A DNA stretch of 33,474 nt from contig CAJOCQ010000017.1 of assembly GCA_905233135.1 (NCBI GenBank), forward strand, positions 1 to 33,474. The letters run 5' to 3'. Under the pieces are notes generated by a model that saw only the letters and a program-made list of their open reading frames with translations, had not been told where the DNA came from and searched no databases. Of the stretch, positions 25,257 to 32,196 are shown in pieces (positions within the stretch are counted from its first letter, which is position 1; the number at the start of each line of letters is the position of its first letter). A program made the translations under genes and the position numbers. This DNA is from an uncultured Selenomonadaceae bacterium (GTDB lineage: Bacteria; Bacillota; Negativicutes; Selenomonadales; Selenomonadaceae).

Positions 25257-25549
25257 ATAATCACTACCACGCCCAAAATTAACAGCGTAAACCAAAACGC
25301 AAAAAAGAAAAATGATATTGCCGCCGGTATGAAAAATATTTTCCTGCGCGTTTGTCGAAAAAATAAAATCGACACTATCAGCATTGGCGGAAAACTCCAC
25401 GCAAGCCATATCGACGCCAATTCCCAAATTTCCAAAATCCATTCCGCGTTAGGAAATAAAATATAATTCGACTGCGATAAAAATATTGCAAAGAAAATTG
25501 TTACAATCCCTGCGCAGAAATAATACAAGGCAGCTATAAAATTTTTCAT
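25253..25549 (-). CDS. Small three-helix membrane protein inside the ABC operon
   Basis: 98 residues with three hydrophobic helices: about 6-26 (ALYYFCAGIVTIFFAIF), 40-64 (LASIWLAWSFPPMLIVSILF) and 72-97 (FIPAAISFFFFAFWFTLLIL). It overlaps both neighbours by 4 bp as ATGA, the binding-protein stop upstream and the ATPase start downstream. Such double coupling argues strongly that it is expressed and works with the transporter. I do not know the family. NikABCDE and DppABCDF systems have no such subunit; it could be an accessory membrane subunit or a stabiliser of the permease. Confidence 0.83.
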   Translation of the reverse strand: MKNFIAALYYFCAGIVTIFFAIFLSQSNYILFPNAEWILEIWELASIWLAWSFPPMLIVSILFFRQTRRKIFFIPAAISFFFFAFWFTLLILGVVVII

Positions 25550-27081
25550 TTTTTCTCAAGCGCGGGCGTAATTTCGTAATAATCCGAAGGGTGCGCGGTA
25601 AAGCCTTCAACATTCGGTTTCATAACGAAGGACATTTTTAAATGCGCGGCGTAGAATAGGGCGCAATCGTCAAGCACGTATTGCATCATTTTTATTGCAA
25701 GATTTGAACGCGCCTCCGCGCCAAAAGTATTGTGCAGTTGGTTTTCAAACTGATTGACGTACCAATTATTATAATTGCCCGCGTTGTCAACCGCGCCGTC
25801 GATAATGTGGCTTGTGAAATAATATTCGGGGTCGCCCGTCGGTGCAGTTACAATAGCCTTTGCAAAAATATCGTATTCGCCGTTTTTGAGGAAAGTTTTG
25901 TAGTTGTCGGTTGCATTAACTTTTAAATCAATGCCGATTTTTTTTAAATTCGCCTGCGCGGCTTCGGCAAGCAAAGGCAATTCTTGGCGCGAAGTGTAAG
26001 TTAAATAGCGCAGTTCCAAATTTTTGCCGCCCTTGTCAACGTAGCCGTCGCCGTCACTGTCAGTCCAGCCGCTTTCAGTCAAAAGTTTTTTTGCGCCTTC
26101 CAAATCGTATGGAACAGATTTAACCGCGTCGCCGCCGAAAGTTAAATTTGCGGGAAATGCTCCGACTGCGGGCGTACCGTTACCGCTAAGCAAAACTTTT
26201 GTAAAATTTTCTTTGTCAATCGCCATTGAAATTGCTTTTCTAACGTTTAAATCTTGCAGGGCGGGCGTATTGAAATTAAACGCGGCTTGATAAACTCTCG
26301 AAGTATCGACTTGGCTGATTTTGTATTTGTCATTTTGGAAAAGTTTCAAGCCGGAATAGGGGAGCCCTTGCACTGCGTCAAGTTCGCCGTTTTGCATAGC
26401 CATTGTTAAAGTATCTCCGTCAGTTATACTTTTGACGATAATTTTTTCAAGCTTGGGTTTGACTTCGCCCCAATAATTTTCATTTTTTGCAAGTTCAATT
26501 TCAGTATCAGAAACTGCAACGGCTTTATAAGGTCCCGTGCCGATAACAATTCCGTTATCAAATCCCGCGTCAACGTCGATAATGCAGCCGTAAGGATCAG
26601 AAAGATAATTCAGCAACGCGGGAAGTTTTTCGGTAGATTTAATTGTTACGAATTGCCCTGCGGCGGCGATTGATTCAATCTTCAAATCACGCGGTGCGCG
26701 GTCGTGATTTTTTATCAAATGTTCAAGGCACTTTTTAACCGCCTCGCCGTCAACTTTTTTACCGTTGCTGAAGGTTGCATTTTTTTTGATTTTAATTTGG
26801 AGAGTATCTTCGTCCATTTGCTCAAAACTTTCTGCAAGCCACGGTTCAAGTTGCATATGCTCATTGAATTTAAATAGCGTTTCGCCAATGCCGTAACGAA
26901 TGCAGCTCCAGCCGCTGTAACTTTCGTGCGGATTGGTGCCGGCGTTTTCCATTGCCACGCCGTATGCAACAGTTCCGTATGTAAAAGTTGTTTTGTCTTC
27001 GGCAGTTTGATTTTCACCGCCGCCGCAACCGCTAAATAAAATTCCCGCTGATAACATCGCCGCCAATAGTTTCTTTTGCAT
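25546..27081 (-). CDS. Nickel/peptide-type ABC transporter substrate-binding lipoprotein
   Basis: 511 residues, SBP family 5. The N-terminus MQKKLLAAMLSAGILFSGCG has a lipobox-like LFSGC with lipidated Cys19, so the protein is anchored outside the cytoplasm. Family features include ETLFKFNEHMQLEPWLAESF, a typical opening of NikA/DppA-type proteins, GTGPYKAVAVSDTEIELAKN, YWGEVKPKLEKIIVK, LNVRKAISMAIDKENF and TYTSRQELPLLAEAAQANL. The segment NPHESYSGWSCIRYGIGETL resembles Ni-binding-protein homologues in Negativicutes, but metal versus peptide specificity cannot be decided. AAGGAG precedes the ATG. It follows the permease genes after repeat copy C. Confidence 0.92.
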   Translation of the reverse strand: MQKKLLAAMLSAGILFSGCGGGENQTAEDKTTFTYGTVAYGVAMENAGTNPHESYSGWSCIRYGIGETLFKFNEHMQLEPWLAESFEQMDEDTLQIKIKKNATFSNGKKVDGEAVKKCLEHLIKNHDRAPRDLKIESIAAAGQFVTIKSTEKLPALLNYLSDPYGCIIDVDAGFDNGIVIGTGPYKAVAVSDTEIELAKNENYWGEVKPKLEKIIVKSITDGDTLTMAMQNGELDAVQGLPYSGLKLFQNDKYKISQVDTSRVYQAAFNFNTPALQDLNVRKAISMAIDKENFTKVLLSGNGTPAVGAFPANLTFGGDAVKSVPYDLEGAKKLLTESGWTDSDGDGYVDKGGKNLELRYLTYTSRQELPLLAEAAQANLKKIGIDLKVNATDNYKTFLKNGEYDIFAKAIVTAPTGDPEYYFTSHIIDGAVDNAGNYNNWYVNQFENQLHNTFGAEARSNLAIKMMQYVLDDCALFYAAHLKMSFVMKPNVEGFTAHPSDYYEITPALEKK

Positions 27082-27124
27082 TTTTGTAAACTCTCCTTCA
27101 GTAAAAGATTTTTTATATTTAAAT

Positions 27125-27297
27125 GTACTTTCTTTTTCCGAAGCAAAAAAGAAAGTACCAAAGAAAAGTGCTTTTTTTCCCGCCCGTCAGGGCCGCTCGG
27201 ATCCGATACGCTCTTAGTAACGGGTGACCCCCTTTGGGGTCTCTACTTTTTCCCACGCTCCTAAAAAAGGTCAAGCTGCGGCTTTAATGACGGGCGG
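27125..27297 (+). repeat. Intergenic repeat family, copy C
   Basis: Hairpin GTACTTTCTTTT / AAAAGAAAGTAC (27125-27158), CCAAAGAAAAG, then inverted ends CCGCCCGTCA (27180-27189) and TGACGGGCGG (27288-27297). Inside: GGGCCGCTCGG, TACGCTCTTAGTAACGGG, the hairpin GACCCC/GGGGTC and CAAGCTGCGGCTTTAA. It lies between the permease gene and the binding-protein gene of the ABC operon, so the polycistronic message would carry it in antisense orientation to copies A and B reading. Confidence 0.88.
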
Positions 27298-27329
27298 TTT
27301 TTCAGTTACTCATTTCTAATCTTTAATCC

Positions 27330-27357
27330 GTAGTCCGTAGTCCGTAGTCCGTAGTCC
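27330..27357. repeat. Four tandem copies of a heptamer (GTAGTCC)
   Basis: GTAGTCC is repeated exactly four times, flanked by TTTAATCC and CTTAATCC, ending one base before the stop codon of the second permease gene. Seven-base units also build the mutA-mutB hairpin. A slippage-prone site of no known function. Confidence 0.85.
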
Positions 27358-28161
27358 TTAATCCTTATTTCTTGAATCAAAAACGTCGCGCAGTTTATCG
27401 CCCAATAAATTAAAAATTGCAACCGTAATAAAAATTGCAAATCCCGGCGCAAGTATCACCCAAGGCGCAGTTTGCAACATTGAACGCCCGTTATTCATCA
27501 TTGCGCCCCATTCTGCCGTCGGCGGCATTGCCCCCAATCCCAAAAATGACAAGCCCGCCAATTCCATTATTATTGTACCAATATCTAACGCCGCCGTTAC
27601 TAAAACAGGTCCCGCAATGTTCGGCAACACGTGAAAAAATAATATTCCCGCCGAACTCGTCCCCGCCATTTTCGCCGCGTCAATATAGGGCAATGTGCGA
27701 ATTGTTAAAGCCAAACTGCGCGAAATTCTTGCGTACTTCGTCCAGCCGATTATTGCAAGAGCCGCCGCCGCGTTAAAAAGTCCGCCGCCTAAAATTCCTG
27801 CTACTGCAACTGCAAAAACCATTTGCGGAAATGCTAAAAATATATCTGAAACGCGCATTAAAAATGTATCGAGCTTGCCGCCCTTGTAGCCGCAAATTGC
27901 GCCTATTAAACTTCCAAAAATTGAAATTGTCAGCAAAAGTAACAACGCCGCGCATAAAGTTGTTTGACTTCCAATTATAACACGTGATAAAACGTCGCGC
28001 CCGTATCTGTCAGTTCCCAACAAATTTACAGAATTGGGCGGCGTCAATGCTCCTTCCAAATCTTGCGCGTACGGGTCAAGCGGCGTTAAAAATTCTGCGA
28101 ATACTGCCACGAATATTAAGCCGCCCGCCAATATTAAATTCGGTAATAATTTTTTATTCAT
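27358..28161 (-). CDS. ABC transporter permease (NikC/DppC-like)
   Basis: 267 residues, six predicted membrane helices, inner membrane. The DppC signature GTDRYGRDVLSRVIIGSQTT follows the first helix, and the EAA-type coupling loop is at GTSSAGILFFHVLPNIAGPV. GLGAMPPTAEWGAMMNNGR near the C-terminus is a standard motif of nickel/peptide permeases. It overlaps the first permease gene by 8 bp and pairs with it to form the channel. Next downstream is repeat copy C. Confidence 0.95.
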   Translation of the reverse strand: MNKKLLPNLILAGGLIFVAVFAEFLTPLDPYAQDLEGALTPPNSVNLLGTDRYGRDVLSRVIIGSQTTLCAALLLLLTISIFGSLIGAICGYKGGKLDTFLMRVSDIFLAFPQMVFAVAVAGILGGGLFNAAAALAIIGWTKYARISRSLALTIRTLPYIDAAKMAGTSSAGILFFHVLPNIAGPVLVTAALDIGTIIMELAGLSFLGLGAMPPTAEWGAMMNNGRSMLQTAPWVILAPGFAIFITVAIFNLLGDKLRDVFDSRNKD

Positions 28162-29068
28162 ATTTCACTCTCGGGTCAAGGTAATGATAAAGTAAATCTG
28201 CCGCCAAATTTACTGCAACATAAATTATAGCCATCCAAACTACATAAGCTTGAATCAGCGGATAATCCCGCATTAAAATTGCGTCAACCGCCATTTTGCC
28301 TACGCCGTCCCACATAAAAATTGTCTCAACTATTGCAGTACCGCCCAAAAGATTTCCTATCGACAACGCAAGCAAAGTTATTATCATAATTAGCGCACAA
28401 CGCAAAACAGATTTTGTTAAAATTGTAAATTCGCTGACGCCGCGCGCCCGCGCTCCTGTGACGTACGGTTTTTCCAATTCTTCGAGGACAACTGCGCGAA
28501 TTTGTCGCGTATATTTTGCGCCCATTGCTATTGTTAAGGTTAGCGCGGGCATTATGATATTGTCGCCGATTATCGGCAACAGATTTAATTTCAACGCAAA
28601 AAAATATATCAGCAGTAACGCTACAAAAAAATTCGGCAAAGAATTTCCTACAAAACTTAAAAATCTAATAACAATATCAACAAATTTATTTTGGTTGACG
28701 GCGGCAATAATTCCGAGAGGCGTTGCAATAAAAATCGTAAGCAAAATTGAAACCGTCATAAGCTCAAAAGTTGCAGGCAATTTTTCGGCAAAAGTTTCAA
28801 AAACCAATTTGCCGCTGATAAAACTTCTGCCCATATCGCCCGTTAAAAAGCCTGCGAGCCAATTCCCGTACTGAATTAAAAAAGGTTTATCCAATCCCAA
28901 TTCTGTGCGCTTGGCGGCTTTAATTTCTTCGGCAACGCTGCCGCCCTGTTGGTACATAAAATCTACCGCGTCAACTGCCGCAAAATGTATCATTGCAAAA
29001 GTTAAAAAAGTTATTCCGAACAAAATCGGCACTAGTTGAATTAATCTTTGAAAAATATAATTTCTCAT
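28154..29068 (-). CDS. ABC transporter permease (NikB/DppB-like)
   Basis: 304 residues, six membrane helices, first gene of the transporter operon. It starts with the family opening MRNYIFQRLIQLVPILFGIT; the periplasmic loop has ELGLDKPFLIQYGNWL and TGDMGRSF, and the coupling loop is TGARARGVSEFTILTKSVLR, followed by GTAIVETIFMWDGVGKMAVD. These are the classic DppB/NikB motifs. AAAGGG lies nine bases upstream of ATG 29068. The promoter must lie beyond repeat copy D, about 40 bp upstream, or within it; a weak candidate is TTGGAA with TAATAT in 29285-29315. Confidence 0.95.
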   Translation of the reverse strand: MRNYIFQRLIQLVPILFGITFLTFAMIHFAAVDAVDFMYQQGGSVAEEIKAAKRTELGLDKPFLIQYGNWLAGFLTGDMGRSFISGKLVFETFAEKLPATFELMTVSILLTIFIATPLGIIAAVNQNKFVDIVIRFLSFVGNSLPNFFVALLLIYFFALKLNLLPIIGDNIIMPALTLTIAMGAKYTRQIRAVVLEELEKPYVTGARARGVSEFTILTKSVLRCALIMIITLLALSIGNLLGGTAIVETIFMWDGVGKMAVDAILMRDYPLIQAYVVWMAIIYVAVNLAADLLYHYLDPRVKYE

Positions 29069-29105
29069 AAGAAAACCCTTTGCTAAACGTTAATGGTTGT
29101 AAAAG

Positions 29106-29277
29106 CCGCCCGTCACTAAAGCCGCAGCGCACGGTAACTTAGATGCGTCAGAAAAAATAGAGGCCCCAAAGGGGGCCGCCTGTTACTACGTGCGTACAGA
29201 AACCGAGCGGCCCTGACGGGCGGGGAGTTTTTCTTTCTTTGGTACTTTTTTTCTTTTTTCAAAAAGAAAGAAAGTAC
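29106..29277 (-). repeat. Intergenic repeat family, copy D (opposite orientation)
   Basis: Reverse orientation relative to A-C: inverted ends CCGCCCGTCA (29106-29115) and TGACGGGCGG (29214-29223), inner hairpin GGCCCC/GGGGCC, then the T/A-rich hairpin GTACTTTTTTTC... with arms within 29242-29277. In copy C the second outer pair of the inner hairpin is A-T, here G-C, a compensatory change. It lies between the exonuclease promoter and the first permease gene and would be in the leader of the transporter message. Confidence 0.88.
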
Positions 29278-29377
29278 ATTTAAAAAATATTATTAAAACT
29301 AAAAATAATTCCAACGCAATTTTAAATTGACGAGGCGTAAATTGTAAGCCGCGCAGGGGGATTTTGTTGACAGAATA

Positions 29378-29386
29378 TGTTATAAT
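29378..29386 (+). promoter_or_regulatory. Extended -10 promoter of the exonuclease gene
   Basis: TG-T-TATAAT at 29378-29386. A perfect TTGACA sits only eight bases upstream, too close to serve as its -35, so this is best read as an extended -10 promoter. AGGAGG and ATG follow at 29403 and 29414. Confidence 0.6.
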
Positions 29387-29413
29387 TTCCGAAAATGTTT
29401 TTAGGAGGAAAAA

Positions 29414-30067
29414 ATGGTTCATATAGTAATTGACCTTGAAATGAATCCCGTGCAACGCAATTTAAAAGACATTCGGCGATTTTTGCTGGATGAAGTGATT
29501 GAATTCGGCGCGGTTAAACTTGACGAAAATTATAAACAAATTTCCGAATTTCAATGCTACGTCAAGCCGCAATTCAGCGAAATTACAAAGCACATTACAA
29601 AACTAACCGGCATTACAAACGAAACTGTTGCAGATAAAAATACTTTTGAAATTGAGTTTGAAAAATTTTTTGAATGGATTGGCGGCTGGGATATGAAAAT
29701 TTATTCCTGGAGCGCGTCAGATATTAAACAACTGAAAAATGAATGTGCCTACAAGTTGCCGAATTTCGACGTTGAAAGATTGGAACGCCAATGGATTGAC
29801 ATTCAAAAAGAATTTGATGACAGAATTGGCTTGCATAACAGTTTGAGTTTAAAATACGCAGTCGGCGCAATGAACAGAGATTTTGAAGGCACTGCACATA
29901 CTGCGCTTGCAGACGCGGCGAACGCGGCGGCAATTCTTGCACTTATGCAAGACGACGCGGCTTTTTTCAAGACTATGCAACCTGTTATAGATATGTTGAA
30001 ACCAAAGGAACTTTCGCAATCACTCGGAGATTTATTCCCCGAACTTTCAAAATTAAAATTCGATTAA
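29414..30067 (+). CDS. DEDDh 3'-5' exonuclease (KapD/ERI-1-like)
   Basis: 217 residues. The RNase-T-like catalytic core is complete: Asp7 and Glu9 in IVIDLEMNP, Asp103 in WSASDIKQL, His162 and Asp167 in TAHTALADAANAA. The FGAVKLDENYKQISEF and HITKLTGITNETV segments are typical of the branch containing the sporulation inhibitor KapD and ERI-1. Likely degrades RNA or single-stranded DNA ends in the cytosol; the natural substrate is unknown. AGGAGG precedes the ATG by eight bases. Monocistronic, ending at a strong terminator. Confidence 0.9.
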   Translation: MVHIVIDLEMNPVQRNLKDIRRFLLDEVIEFGAVKLDENYKQISEFQCYVKPQFSEITKHITKLTGITNETVADKNTFEIEFEKFFEWIGGWDMKIYSWSASDIKQLKNECAYKLPNFDVERLERQWIDIQKEFDDRIGLHNSLSLKYAVGAMNRDFEGTAHTALADAANAAAILALMQDDAAFFKTMQPVIDMLKPKELSQSLGDLFPELSKLKFD

Positions 30068-30080
30068 ATTTAAGCATAAA

Positions 30081-30124
30081 AAACTCCACTCAAGCTGATT
30101 AATTTTAGCCGGTGGAGTTTTTTT
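30081..30124 (+). terminator. Terminator of the exonuclease gene (possibly bidirectional)
   Basis: AAACTCCAC (30081-30089) pairs perfectly with GTGGAGTTT (30112-30120), followed by T residues. It is preceded by A residues and so may serve the convergent small gene at 30124-30387 too. Confidence 0.85.
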
Positions 30125-30387
30125 TATTTTATTTCGTGCGGGTGAATTTCTCTTGGGTGTACTTCCTTTGGTTTATCTGCTTCGTCAGGATTTTTTTCGC
30201 GCGGCGTTACAGATTCTCGAAATTTTTCCCAAAATTCTCTTTTGCGTTCGGAACTTTCTTTGTCATGAAAATATATTTTTTCGTGATTAAAAATAAATTC
30301 GGTATTTTTTGCAAAGGAAAAACCGGCGTCAAGGAGTACACCTCCAAAAATTATTACAACAATTATTTTCTTAGCCGGAATTTTCAC
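30124..30387 (-). CDS. Small secreted or membrane-anchored charged protein
   Basis: 87 residues from GTG 30387, preceded by AAAGGA twelve bases upstream. The N-terminus MKIPAKKIIVVIIFGGVLLD is a signal peptide or membrane anchor. The rest is strongly charged (HDKESSERKREFWEKFRESV) and ends in short degenerate repeats, EVHPREIHPHEIK. Unknown family. Just downstream of the His/Pro-rich gene on the same strand, spaced 25 bp, so the two are probably co-transcribed; the His-containing tail suggests a link to metal binding, which is inference. Confidence 0.65.
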   Translation of the reverse strand: MKIPAKKIIVVIIFGGVLLDAGFSFAKNTEFIFNHEKIYFHDKESSERKREFWEKFRESVTPREKNPDEADKPKEVHPREIHPHEIK

Positions 30388-30412
30388 GTTCTTTCAATCC
30401 TTTAAAATAAAA

Positions 30413-30691
30413 TTACCAACGATAATGCGGGCGATGTCTGCCGTGACGATGAGGCGGCGGTGGCGGTGGCGGGTCAACCCAAAAATAATCGTGGTGGTGC
30501 GGGTGGCGGTGTATGTCGTGATGACGATTACGCGGAGGCGGCGGCGGCACGGGTTTATGATGATGACGCGCCAATTCTTGTATTTCAACTGAATTTGTTG
30601 TTAAATCTGCGGCTTCTGCATTTTCAATATTTAATCCTATTATTGCTCCGCAAATCAACAGCGCGATTAATCCTTTTACGAGCGTTTTCAT
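30413..30691 (-). CDS. Secreted His/Pro-rich small protein
   Basis: 92 residues from ATG 30691, chosen because AAGGCGG lies eight bases upstream and the product then starts with a signal peptide (MKTLVKGLIALLICGAIIGL, cleaved after AEA). The mature part carries 14 His and two proline runs: ARHHHKPVPPPPP, HHDIHRHPHHHDYFW and PPPPPPPHRHGRHRPHYRW. It has no cysteine after the signal. Low-complexity His/Pro proteins of this kind can bind Ni or Zn. A nickel-type importer is encoded 1.4 kb away. Function is inference only. No terminator separates it from the next small gene. Confidence 0.7.
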   Translation of the reverse strand: MKTLVKGLIALLICGAIIGLNIENAEAADLTTNSVEIQELARHHHKPVPPPPPRNRHHDIHRHPHHHDYFWVDPPPPPPPHRHGRHRPHYRW

Positions 30692-30830
30692 TTTTTTAAC
30701 CGCCTTTCTTTCAAATTTCTTAATGCTATTGTACAGTATATTTTTCATTTTTCATTAGAGCAAGATTAAAAAATTTGAAAAATCTGCGGAAAATCACAAC
30801 AGCTTTTATAAATAAACTTATAATAAAAAC

Positions 30831-30859
30831 TTGACAGAAATTTTGCATTATGTTAGACT
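30831..30859 (+). promoter_or_regulatory. infC: Promoter of the infC-rpmI-rplT operon
   Basis: TTGACA (30831-30836), 17 bp, TAGACT (30854-30859), with TG one base before the -10 (extended -10). Transcription should start near 30866. Confidence 0.8.
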
Positions 30860-30865
30860 TTGCGG

Positions 30866-30988
30866 CGTTGAAAGCAGAAGTCATTACTTCTCACCTGCCG
30901 ACAAATTAAGTTGGTACGGTTGCAGCCGAAAAGGTTGTATTGTCTTTGTACAAGAGAAGGTGGCTTATTGCCGCCTTAAATTTTTTTT
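30866..30988 (+). promoter_or_regulatory. L20-type leader with attenuator upstream of infC
   Basis: The leader contains a first hairpin AGAAGT-CATT-ACTTCT (30876-30891) followed by CACCT, a middle stem GTAC/GTAC (30914 and 30948), and a terminator AAGGTGGC-TTATT-GCCGCCTT (30957-30977) then AAA and eight T. CACCT (30892-30896) can pair with AGGTG (30958-30962), which would break the terminator. This is the layout of the Firmicutes L20 leader, where ribosomal protein L20 binds the RNA and causes premature termination. Matched by memory of the element, not by a covariance search. Confidence 0.8.
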
Positions 30989-31014
30989 ATAGTGCCGCAG
31001 GAGGTGTACTTACA

Positions 31015-31596
31015 ATTAGCAGGGACAGTTTGAGAATCAATGAAGAAATTCGTATTCGTGAAGTCCGTGTAACCGATGCAAACGGCGAACAGTTGGGGAT
31101 AATGTTGACGCGCGACGCCTTGCGCCTTGCCGAAGAACAACATTTAGATTTGGTAGAAATTGCCCCCAAAGCTCGCCCGCCAGTTTGCCGCATTATGGAT
31201 TTTGGAAAATACCGCTACGAACAGCAAAAACGCGACAAAGAGGCGCGCAAGAAACAAAAAGTTATCACGATTAAAGAAGTCAAACTCAGACCAAATATCG
31301 AGCAACACGATTTTGAAGTTAAACTTAAAAATGCTCAACGTTTTATTGAAGAAGGCAACAAAGTTAAAGTTACCGTTATGTTTCGCGGGCGCGAACTTTC
31401 TCACCCCGAAATCGGCAACGCCGTCCTTGATAAAATTTCAAAAGCACTTGCCGAAAGTGTAACCGTTGAACGTAATGCTAAGCTCGAAGGAAAGAATATG
31501 ACTATGATTCTCTCTCCTAAGGCGCAGAAGGCTACGAAGAATAAAAAAGGAGGGGTTGCAGATGCCCAAAATCAAGACTCACAGAGCGACAGCTAA
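31015..31596 (+). CDS. infC: Translation initiation factor IF-3 (ATT start)
   Basis: 193 residues if started at ATT 31015: AGGAGGTG ends eight bases upstream, and the protein begins right at the conserved N-terminus [22 protein letters not shown] at 30940 opens a longer frame, but it lies in the leader, would need to read through the attenuator, and adds non-family residues. IF-3 prevents premature 50S joining and proofreads the start codon; a non-standard start lets it regulate itself. Motifs include [39 protein letters not shown] and [16 protein letters not shown]. The C-terminus carries a long Gln/Asp/Ser tail that overlaps rpmI by 35 bp. Confidence 0.93.
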   Translation: MSRDSLRINEEIRIREVRVTDANGEQLGIMLTRDALRLAEEQHLDLVEIAPKARPPVCRIMDFGKYRYEQQKRDKEARKKQKVITIKEVKLRPNIEQHDFEVKLKNAQRFIEEGNKVKVTVMFRGRELSHPEIGNAVLDKISKALAESVTVERNAKLEGKNMTMILSPKAQKATKNKKGGVADAQNQDSQSDS

Positions 31597-31759
31597 ACGC
31601 TTCACTGCTACCGGCAGCGGCGAATTTAAACGCAATAAAGCTTATAAAAGCCATATCTTAGAAAAAAAATCCCGTAAACGCAAGAGAAATCTCCGTAAAG
31701 CTACGCTTGCTTCAGCGGCTGACCGTAAAAACGTAAAAGTTATGCTTCCCTACGCTTAA
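31562..31759 (+). CDS. rpmI: 50S ribosomal protein L35
   Basis: 65 residues, the normal length. It begins [20 protein letters not shown] and ends with [20 protein letters not shown], both standard for bacterial L35. AAAGGAGGGG lies inside infC, 7 bases before the ATG at 31562; a TTG six bases earlier adds only two residues and is less well placed. The gene begins 35 bp inside infC, so it depends on infC translation. It is followed by rplT 20 bp later. Confidence 0.96.
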   Translation: MPKIKTHRATAKRFTATGSGEFKRNKAYKSHILEKKSRKRKRNLRKATLASAADRKNVKVMLPYA

Positions 31760-31778
31760 TTGAAAGGAGATTTTTACT

Positions 31779-32132
31779 TTGCCAAGAGTTAAAACAGGCG
31801 TAACTGCTCATGCACGCCATAAAAAAATTCTTAAGCTTGCGAAAGGTTATCGCGGCGCAAGAAGTAAACAATTTAAAAAAGCTAATGAAACCGTTATGAA
31901 GGCGGGGCAATACGCCTACCGCGACCGCAGAGTCAAAAAGCGCGAATTTCGCCGCCTTTGGATCACGCGCATTAACGCCGCCGCGCGCCTTAACGGTATT
32001 TCTTACAGCAAATTAATTTGCGGGCTTACCAAAGCCGGCGTTACCATAGACCGCAAAATGATGGCGGAATTGGCTGTTTCTGACGCCGCCGCCTTTGCAA
32101 AACTTGTTGATATTGCGAAAGAAAATATTTAA
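31779..32132 (+). CDS. rplT: 50S ribosomal protein L20
   Basis: 117 residues, the normal length, beginning with [20 protein letters not shown] (after a TTG start) and [27 protein letters not shown] sits nine bases before TTG 31779. L20 is an early 50S assembly protein and the probable repressor of the operon through the leader at 30866-30988. Last gene of the operon, followed by a terminator. Confidence 0.97.
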   Translation: MPRVKTGVTAHARHKKILKLAKGYRGARSKQFKKANETVMKAGQYAYRDRRVKKREFRRLWITRINAAARLNGISYSKLICGLTKAGVTIDRKMMAELAVSDAAAFAKLVDIAKENI

Positions 32133-32142
32133 AAAATTTTTG

Positions 32143-32176
32143 GGACTGTCGAAATATTTTTTGACGGTTCTTTTTT
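32143..32176 (+). terminator. Terminator of the infC-rpmI-rplT operon
   Basis: GGACTGTC (32143-32150) pairs with GACGGTTC (32163-32170) with two G-T pairs, followed by six T. Confidence 0.8.
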
Positions 32177-32196
32177 GTTTTAAGGAGGCGTAAAAA

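Noticed and set aside
25257..25442. N-terminal extension of the NikD-like ATPase
   Set aside because: It overlaps the small membrane protein gene in another frame, whereas the ATG at 25256 forms an ATGA overlap and starts at the ATPase core.
27301..27360. CRISPR array
   Set aside because: The only regular repeats are seven-base units without spacers; no repeat-spacer pattern or cas gene occurs in the window.
29186..29455. 89-codon reading frame on the - strand over repeat copy D
   Set aside because: It runs through the repeat and the exonuclease promoter, has no ribosome-binding site and no protein-like composition.
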